The translations under genes were made by a program, and so were the position numbers. Shown here piece after piece: positions 58,962 through 64,000 of a stretch of 64,000 nt of DNA. The notes under the pieces were generated by a model. That model made no database searches. It was given only the letters and a program-made list of their open reading frames with translations, and was not told the origin of the DNA. Position 1 is the first letter of the stretch, and the number at the start of each line of letters is the position of its first letter. The stretch is from Nocardioides campestrisoli (GTDB lineage: Bacteria > Actinomycetota > Actinomycetes > Propionibacteriales > Nocardioidaceae), in NCBI RefSeq assembly GCF_013624435.2, contig NZ_CP061768.1, positions 310,001-374,000 on the forward strand. Reading direction: 5' to 3'.

Positions 58962-59993
58962 CTAGGCAGACGGGACCCGCGCCCAGAGCTGCTGGTCCCC
59001 GGACTCGCCCAGGTAGGTCAGCGTCAGCACGTCGTCCGCGCAGGCGGGCGGGGCGAGGAAGCCGGTGTCCCCCGCAGGGCCGCTCCACACCACGTCGGGG
59101 CCGTCGGGGTCGCCTGACCAGCTCAGCAGCCGGGCGGACTCGCCGTCCTGGGGGCCGCGGGCGAAGAAGACCGCGTCCCCGCACGGCACCAGGCTGCCGG
59201 TGGCACCGGGCCCGAGCTCGGTGCGGGTCCCGTCCTCGGTCCCGACGAAGGTGCCGGAGCCCACGGCCTTCTCGTCGCGCACCTCGGACCAGACCGCGCC
59301 GCCGTCGGTGGCCACCACGTCCCAGCCGACGCAGTCGGCGACGCCGTCGACCGGCACCGGCCCGGACTCCTCGAGCGTGACCAGCGTCCGGCAGGAGACC
59401 GGGCGGGCGTCGTCGAACGTCAGCACCGCCACGCCCGCGTCCGAGGTGGTCACCTGGGAGAACCCCTCGCCCCGCGGCGCGCAGTGCTCGAGCTGCGACT
59501 CCCCGCTGGGCAGGTGGACGGCGGCCAGGCAGTAGGCGCGCTTCGGCCCGTAGGTGGGGTAGCGCAGCTCCTCGCCGTGCAGCGACCAGGTGCCGCCGGG
59601 GGCCGGGCGCGGCCCGGGGAGGTCGGCGGTCGAGCCGTCGGCGAGCTGCACGACCAGCCCCAGTGCGGGGCGGCGCTCCCGGCGGTCGGTGGCCACGACG
59701 ACGGCGTAGGAGTCGCTCATCAGCACCTGGCTGATCCGTCGGCCCGGGCCCGCGGCGAGCTCGGCCCGGCTGCCGTCGCGGGAGATCAGCGCGGTGCGTC
59801 CGTTCGGCGGTGCCACCGCCCGCCAGTCCCGCCCCACCACCACGGTCGCGTCCGGCGACTCGCCGGTCGACCGCCAGGACAGCGGCTCGGCGCTCTCCGC
59901 GTCATCCGGCTCCGGGTCGGCGGAGTCCGTGCAGCCGGCCAGTGCCAGTGCCAGCGCCAGCGCCAGCGCCAGGGTCGCGACGACGCGGCGCAT
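58962..59993 (-). CDS. Hypothetical lipoprotein
   Basis: Lipoprotein of 343 residues with signal peptide MRRVVATLALALALALALAGC (lipobox LAGC). The mature domain is Gly/Pro-rich with repeated beta segments and paired Cys (RAYCLAAVHLPSGESQLEHCAP, VSCRTLVTL, VADCVGWD, VPCGDAVFF, PPACADDVLTL), like a disulfide-bonded propeller. No enzyme motif. The start overlaps the C39-like gene stop by 1 nt, so the two genes form one operon. Confidence 0.75.
   Translation of the reverse strand: MRRVVATLALALALALALAGCTDSADPEPDDAESAEPLSWRSTGESPDATVVVGRDWRAVAPPNGRTALISRDGSRAELAAGPGRRISQVLMSDSYAVVVATDRRERRPALGLVVQLADGSTADLPGPRPAPGGTWSLHGEELRYPTYGPKRAYCLAAVHLPSGESQLEHCAPRGEGFSQVTTSDAGVAVLTFDDARPVSCRTLVTLEESGPVPVDGVADCVGWDVVATDGGAVWSEVRDEKAVGSGTFVGTEDGTRTELGPGATGSLVPCGDAVFFARGPQDGESARLLSWSGDPDGPDVVWSGPAGDTGFLAPPACADDVLTLTYLGESGDQQLWARVPSA
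59937..59972 (-). repeat. Hexanucleotide repeat in the lipoprotein signal peptide
   Basis: Six tandem copies of CTGGCN on the minus strand (36 nt) encode Leu-Ala six times, forming the hydrophobic core of the signal peptide. Slippage would add or remove Leu-Ala pairs without changing frame. Confidence 0.85.
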
Positions 59994-60979
59994 CAGACCC
60001 CCACGTTCTGCTGGGGGTGCGCGAGGTTGGCGCGGTACTGCTGGTACGCCGACTGCCACTGATTGCGGGCGATGAACGGCTCGCTGGGGTCGAAGCGCTG
60101 CTGGTTCCAGGGCTCGAAGTAGCCCAGGAGGGGCTCCCCGCCCGGGTTCTGGTCGAAGCCGCGGCCCACCTGGAAGTGCCCCGAGGCGTCGTCGTCGAGG
60201 TAGGGGTAGAACCGCTTCTCCAGCACCGGGTGCAGCACGACCGGCGCCCGGTAGTCCTCCAGGTGGCGCATCATCAACAGGTACCACTCCTCGAAGGACC
60301 AGTCACCCACGTCGAGCACCACGTAGTCGCCGGCGTGCTTCTTGCGGTCGTAGCCGGTGTGGTCGTTGACCACGCGGACGAGCTCGGTGATCGAGGTGCC
60401 GGCGCGGGTGGTGCCGAGCTTGCCGGCCCAGTGCTTCTGCGACTGGCGGCGCTTGCGCCACCCCCAGGTGATCGCCTGCGCGGTGGCCGGGCCGCACCAG
60501 TACCAGCGGTTCTGCTCGCGCGAGCGCTTCGCCTTCATGATCGACCGGCGCCTCGGGTAGTCGGCGGCGCTCCTGCTCCCGTCGGCCTCGGCCCGCAGCC
60601 GCCGGACCTTGCCGGCCGCGCGGGCGGCGGCGGCCAGCTCGCGCCGGTCGGCGCGGGCCCGGTCGGCGGGCGACATCGCGGCGCGGCGCTCCAGCAGAGT
60701 GGCGGTGTCCAGGTCGCCGGTGTGCTCGCGGGCGGGCTGGTCGGCGGCCTCGGCTGCGGCGTCGGCGGCGGAGGCCAGGCGGGCCTGCACCTGCGCCTCG
60801 CTCTGCGTGGTCCAGCCGAGGCCGACGCAGTAGCGCTCGCCGTCGAAGGTGGCGCACCGGGTCGTGTCCGTCTTCGGTGCTGCGCTGCCGGCTGGTGCCG
60901 CGGTCAGCGGGAGCACGAGCAGGAGGGCCAGCCCGCAGGCGGCGTGGAGCGGCGTACGGCGGAGGGACCGGGTGTTCAT
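59993..60979 (-). CDS. Secreted C39-like cysteine-peptidase-fold protein
   Basis: Secreted protein, 328 residues, with a signal peptide (LHAACGLALLLVLPLTAAPAGSA). An Ala/Arg-rich helical middle is followed by a C39-like papain-fold domain (about 160-325): RWYWCGPATAQAITWGWRK with the probable nucleophile Cys, and ASGHFQVGRGFDQNPGGEPLLGYFEPW with the probable catalytic His. It may cleave a peptide or act as an amidase in the envelope. The downstream lipoprotein gene is coupled to it. Confidence 0.72.
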   Translation of the reverse strand: MNTRSLRRTPLHAACGLALLLVLPLTAAPAGSAAPKTDTTRCATFDGERYCVGLGWTTQSEAQVQARLASAADAAAEAADQPAREHTGDLDTATLLERRAAMSPADRARADRRELAAAARAAGKVRRLRAEADGSRSAADYPRRRSIMKAKRSREQNRWYWCGPATAQAITWGWRKRRQSQKHWAGKLGTTRAGTSITELVRVVNDHTGYDRKKHAGDYVVLDVGDWSFEEWYLLMMRHLEDYRAPVVLHPVLEKRFYPYLDDDASGHFQVGRGFDQNPGGEPLLGYFEPWNQQRFDPSEPFIARNQWQSAYQQYRANLAHPQQNVGV

Positions 60980-61036
60980 GACGTCTCACTGTCCCCGACA
61001 GTCACAGGAGTCGCAAGATGCCAGCACCGAAGACGA

Positions 61037-61069
61037 CAGCAGCCCCGGGCCGAGGGCCCGGGGCTGCTG
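61037..61069 (-). terminator. Terminator downstream of tRNA-Gly
   Basis: CAGCAGCCCCGGGCC (61037-61051) and its complement (61055-61069) form a perfect 15-bp stem with a 3-nt loop, 7 nt past the tRNA 3' end. On the minus strand it is followed by TCGTCTTC, only weakly T-rich. Confidence 0.8.
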
Positions 61070-61075
61070 GTGCGG

Positions 61076-61148
61076 AGCGGATGACGAGACTCGAACTCGC
61101 GACATCGACCTTGGGAAGGTCGCGCTCTACCAACTGAGCTACATCCGC
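61076..61148 (-). tRNA. tRNA-Gly (CCC)
   Basis: 73-nt tRNA on the minus strand. Acceptor arm GCGGATG/CATCCGC, D-arm with GCTCAGTTGGTAGAGC, anticodon stem CGACC/GGTCG with loop TTCCCAA (anticodon CCC), and T-arm GCGAGTTCGAGTCTCGT. The 3' CCA is not encoded, so it must be added enzymatically. Confidence 0.95.
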
Positions 61149-61189
61149 ACGGCCGGCCGCGATGGTGCAGCGCCCGACGACGGTGGATG

Positions 61190-61963
61190 CTACCCGATCC
61201 GGCGGAAGGTCGGGTGCTTGGGCGTCAGGCCGTCGCCCGACGAGCGCCCGGTGACCCGGCGGTGCACCCACGGCCCGAGGAACTCCCGGGTCCACCGGGC
61301 GTTCTCCCGCAGCTGCTCGCGGCGGCTGAGCAGCGGGGCCGCGGGCACCTCCATCGGGGTGAGGCCGTGCTCCACCCCGAGGGCGTCGAGCACCTGCAGC
61401 GCCATGTAGTGGTGGCCGGCGGCGTTGAGGTGCATCCGGTCGGTGTCCATGTGGGTGACCAGGTCGACGTCGCGCATCCGCCACATGTCGACCAGGGTGG
61501 CGTCGTGCTTGTCGGCGATCTCGCGGACCCACTCGTTGAAGATCGCCATCCGCCCGCGCACGGCGGCGTAGATCCCGGTCGAGCCGGGGTCGAAGATCGT
61601 GAACATCACCACCCGCGCACCGGTCGCGGTCAGCTGCCCGATCGCGTCGTCGTACGCCGCGGCCAGCGCGTCCAGGTCGACCTTGGGTCGCAGCACGTCG
61701 TTGCCGCCCCCGTGGATGGTGACCAGGTCGGGCTCCAGGGCCAGCGCCGGGGCCAGCTGCTCGTCGATGATCGCGGGCAGCTTGCGACCGCGGATGGCGA
61801 GGTTGGCGTAGCCGAAGTCGGGGTCGAGGGCCGCGAGGTGCTCGGCGACCCGGTCGGCCCAGCCGCGCAGCCCGTTCGGACGGTCGGGGTCGGGGTCGCC
61901 GACGCCCTCGGTGAAGGAGTCGCCGAGGGCCACGTAGCGGGTGAAGGTCTGGTCGCTGGGCAT
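61190..61963 (-). CDS. SGNH/GDSL-family hydrolase
   Basis: Esterase/lipase-fold enzyme, 257 residues. Blocks I, III and V are visible: YVALGDSFTEGVG (nucleophile Ser), VTIHGGGNDVLRP, and MDTDRMHLNAAGHHYMA (catalytic Asp/His). No signal peptide, so it is probably cytoplasmic. The ATG at 61963 starts close to block I; longer frames run antisense to dcd. Substrate not predictable. Confidence 0.9.
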   Translation of the reverse strand: MPSDQTFTRYVALGDSFTEGVGDPDPDRPNGLRGWADRVAEHLAALDPDFGYANLAIRGRKLPAIIDEQLAPALALEPDLVTIHGGGNDVLRPKVDLDALAAAYDDAIGQLTATGARVVMFTIFDPGSTGIYAAVRGRMAIFNEWVREIADKHDATLVDMWRMRDVDLVTHMDTDRMHLNAAGHHYMALQVLDALGVEHGLTPMEVPAAPLLSRREQLRENARWTREFLGPWVHRRVTGRSSGDGLTPKHPTFRRIG

Positions 61964-62002
61964 GGTGCCATTCTCGGGCACCGGGACAAGCGGCCACGAC
62001 GG

Positions 62003-62008
62003 TAGGGT
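62003..62008 (+). promoter_or_regulatory. -10 element of dcd
   Basis: TAGGGT lies 6 nt before the GTG start of dcd. It is one of many leaderless-type -10 elements in this window. Confidence 0.55.
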
Positions 62009-62014
62009 GCGGGC

Positions 62015-62590
62015 GTGCTGCTCTCCGACCGCGACATCCTGGCCGAGATCGACGCCGGCCGCATCGGCCTCACCCCCTGGGACGAGGAGATGCTCCAGCC
62101 CTCCAGCGTGGACATCCGGCTCGACCGGTTCTTCCGGGTCTTCGAGAACCACCGGTACCCCCACATCGACCCCGCGGCCGACCAGAGCGACCTGACCCGG
62201 ATGGTCGAGCCCGACGGTGACGAGCCCTTCATCCTGCACCCGGGGGAGTTCGTCCTCGGCTCGACGTACGAGGTCTGCTCGCTGCCCGACGACGTGGCTG
62301 CGCGGGTCGAGGGCAAGTCCTCCCTGGGCCGCCTGGGGCTGCTGACCCACGCGACCGCCGGCTTCGTGGACCCCGGCTTCTCCGGTCACGTGACGCTGGA
62401 GCTGGCCAACGTGGCCACGCTCCCGATCAAGCTCTACCCGGGGATGAAGATCGGCCAGCTCTGCTTCTTCCGGCTCTCCTCGCCCGCCGAGCACCCTTAC
62501 GGCTCGGCCAAGTACGGGTCGCGCTACCAGGGCCAGCGCGGGCCCACGCCGTCGAAGTCGTACGCGAACTTCCACCGCACGCAGATCTGA
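62015..62590 (+). CDS. dcd: dCTP deaminase
   Basis: Deoxycytidine-triphosphate deaminase, 191 residues, supplying dUTP or, in the bifunctional actinobacterial form, dUMP directly for thymidylate synthesis. Motifs: [72 protein letters not shown] (catalytic region) and [17 protein letters not shown] start 6 nt after TAGGGT. The length fits the homotrimeric family. Confidence 0.96.
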   Translation: MLLSDRDILAEIDAGRIGLTPWDEEMLQPSSVDIRLDRFFRVFENHRYPHIDPAADQSDLTRMVEPDGDEPFILHPGEFVLGSTYEVCSLPDDVAARVEGKSSLGRLGLLTHATAGFVDPGFSGHVTLELANVATLPIKLYPGMKIGQLCFFRLSSPAEHPYGSAKYGSRYQGQRGPTPSKSYANFHRTQI

Positions 62591-62639
62591 GGTCCCGGTC
62601 ACCCCCGCTAGCCACGACGCGCGCTAAGGGCTACCTTAT

Positions 62640-62658
62640 TTCGGTAAGGCTTCCCTAA
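62640..62658. promoter_or_regulatory. Iron box upstream of the siderophore-binding protein
   Basis: TTCGGTAAGGCTTCCCTAA matches the TTAGGTTAGGCTAACCTAA consensus at 15 of 19 positions, 13 nt before the start codon. A second, weaker element, TAAGGGCTACCTTA (62625-62638), lies directly before it. Confidence 0.75.
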
Positions 62659-62671
62659 CTCGAGGATCAGC

Positions 62672-63700
62672 ATGCGTCGTACCGCCACCACGCTCGTCAC
62701 GGCCCTGGCCGGACTGAGCCTGCTCACCGCCTGCAGCACCGGTTCCACCGAGACCGCCGAGGAGTCCTCCGGCAGCACCACGTCGGTCGAGGAGGGGGCC
62801 TTCCCGGTCACCATCGAGCACGCCTTCGGCGAGACGACGATCGAGTCGGAGCCCAAGCGGGTGGCCACCCTCGGCTGGACCGACCAGGACAACGCGCTGG
62901 CCCTCGGCGTCGTCCCCGTGGGCGCCACCAAGCTCACCTGGGGCGGCAACGAGGAGGGCTCCTCGGACTGGTTCGACGCCGAGCTGGCCGAGGTCGGCGG
63001 CGAGGCCCCCGAGCGGTACGACGACTCCGACGGCATCCCTGTGCAGGAGGTCGCCGAGCTCGCGCCGGACCTGATCCTGGCCACCAACTCCGGCATCACC
63101 GAGGCGGAGTACAAGAAGCTCAGCAAGATCGCCCCCGTCGTGGCCTACCCGGACGCCCCCTGGGTGACCCCGTGGGAGACCTCGCTGGAGACCGCCGGCA
63201 AGGCGCTGGGTCGCAGCGAGCTGGCCGCCGAGGTGCTGGAGGAGACCGAGGGCGTGATCGAGGACGCCAAGGAGGAGTACTCCGACCTCGAGGGCACCTC
63301 GTTCGTCTTCGCCTACCTGAGCGCCACCGACCTGTCGACCGTCGGCGTCTACGGCCGCCAGGACCCGCGGGTCGCGGTGCTGGAGGACTTCGGCCTGGTC
63401 AGCCCCGAGATCACCGAGACGGCCGTCAAGGACGGGCAGTTCTACGGCACGGTCTCCGCCGAGCGCGCCGAGACGGTCGACTCCGACCTGCTGCTGACCT
63501 ACGTGGAGTCCGAGGACGACCTCGAGACGTTCCGCAAGGACAAGCTGCTCGGCCAGATCCCCGCGCTCGCCTCCGGCCACGCCTACGGCGAGCTGGACAA
63601 GCACGTGGGTCTCTCCATCACCAACCCGACGCCGATCTCCATCCCGTTCATCGTGGAGAACTTCCTGCCCAAGGTGGCCGAGGCAGCTGACGGGTCGTGA
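62672..63700 (+). CDS. Iron-siderophore ABC transporter substrate-binding lipoprotein
   Basis: Type III (FhuD/FepB-like) periplasmic-binding-fold lipoprotein, 342 residues, with lipobox LLTAC and a Ser/Glu-rich linker. Mature motifs: [61 protein letters not shown] and the long connecting helix. The iron box immediately upstream and the FecCD permease gene overlapping its stop indicate ferric siderophore import. Ligand identity with the desferrioxamine made at 37-44 kb is likely but not proven. Confidence 0.93.
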   Translation: MRRTATTLVTALAGLSLLTACSTGSTETAEESSGSTTSVEEGAFPVTIEHAFGETTIESEPKRVATLGWTDQDNALALGVVPVGATKLTWGGNEEGSSDWFDAELAEVGGEAPERYDDSDGIPVQEVAELAPDLILATNSGITEAEYKKLSKIAPVVAYPDAPWVTPWETSLETAGKALGRSELAAEVLEETEGVIEDAKEEYSDLEGTSFVFAYLSATDLSTVGVYGRQDPRVAVLEDFGLVSPEITETAVKDGQFYGTVSAERAETVDSDLLLTYVESEDDLETFRKDKLLGQIPALASGHAYGELDKHVGLSITNPTPISIPFIVENFLPKVAEAADGS

Positions 63701-64000
63701 CCCTGCTCCAGTCCAGGGGGACGGACCGGCTCGCTGACGCCGGTCCGTCCCGCCCCCGCACCGCGACCGCCCTGCGCTTCGGCGCGGTGGCGGTCGTGGT
63801 GCTGGTCCTGGCTGGAGTCGCCTCCCTCCTGATCGGCTCCCGGGCGCTGTCCCCCGCGGTGGCGCTCGACCCCGGCCACCCGCTCCACCCGATCGTCGAA
63901 GCCCGGTTCGAGCGCACCCTGCTCGCCGCCGCGGTCGGGGCCGCGCTGGGCCTGGCCGGCGCGCTCATGCAGGGCCTGACCCGCAACCCGCTGGCCGACC
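63697..64000 (+). CDS. FecCD-family siderophore permease, 3' partial
   Basis: GTG start overlaps the binding-protein stop by 4 nt. The visible 101 residues include the first TM ([22 protein letters not shown]) and the start of the permease core [30 protein letters not shown], the typical first BtuCD-type segment. The gene runs off the right edge; a second permease and an ATPase gene are expected beyond. Confidence 0.92.
   Translation, partial: MTLLQSRGTDRLADAGPSRPRTATALRFGAVAVVVLVLAGVASLLIGSRALSPAVALDPGHPLHPIVEARFERTLLAAAVGAALGLAGALMQGLTRNPLAD

Overview
This is a very GC-rich, gene-dense actinobacterial chromosome segment. It has many ATGA/GTGA (4-nt) gene overlaps, frequent GTG starts, many leaderless genes (a TANNNT-type -10 ending 6-8 nt before the start codon), mycothiol/F420-type enzymes, a FadE5 orthologue and a desferrioxamine-type siderophore operon. 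Gene content fits a Nocardioidaceae-like member of the Propionibacteriales; that placement is inference. I see no rRNA, prophage, insertion sequence or CRISPR array, one tRNA (Gly-CCC), and no gene-free stretch over 300 nt.

Layout. 1-6 kb: a PhzE/TrpEG-type chorismate amidotransferase cut by the left edge, then surface-glycan genes (acyltransferase, sulfatase lipoprotein, phosphoglycosyl transferase, PglD-like acetyltransferase). 6-8 kb: pabA-pabB. 7.9-12.8 kb, minus strand: an MprAB-like two-component system, then a small-molecule kinase, LMW phosphatase, 4-TM protein and EamA transporter. 12.8-20.5 kb: VanZ, aromatic aminotransferase, DUF402, glutathionyl-hydroquinone-reductase-like protein, DUF72, a GH43-like secreted protein, a cation diffusion facilitator and an AraC regulator. 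20.6-24.2 kb: E1 alpha, E1 beta and E2 of a 2-oxo acid dehydrogenase, ended by a strong terminator. 24.2-31.4 kb: a predicted pseudokinase, a zinc-ribbon/Pro-rich membrane protein, a frameshifted DUF222-HNH gene, a fused acyl-CoA carboxyltransferase, a secreted Ig-like protein, and a fragment of a luciferase-like monooxygenase beside a long inverted repeat. 31.4-35.3 kb, minus: F420 oxidoreductase, membrane-anchored protein, Ser/Thr kinase, SDR and ECF sigma factor, packed end to end.

36.8-44.3 kb is the most notable region. An iron box precedes desA-desB-desC-desD, and a fifth overlapping gene encodes one polypeptide joining a penicillin-acylase-type Ntn hydrolase to a second DesC-like acyltransferase. 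A second iron box at 62.6 kb precedes a siderophore-binding lipoprotein and a FecCD permease cut by the right edge, so siderophore production and uptake are probably co-regulated by an IdeR/DmdR-type repressor.

44-49 kb: a TspO-like protein and a PucR regulator divergent from a ferredoxin-reductase/fatty-acid-desaturase pair. 49-54.7 kb: methyltransferase, membrane-anchored propeller-like protein, SDR, mycothiol-dependent enzyme, thioredoxin-NHL protein. 54.7-58.3 kb: fadE5, then a TauE/SafE permease and a cysteine-free Rrf2 regulator with an operator-like repeat. 58.3-62.6 kb: DUF2461, a lipoprotein, a C39-like secreted protein, tRNA-Gly, an SGNH hydrolase and dcd.
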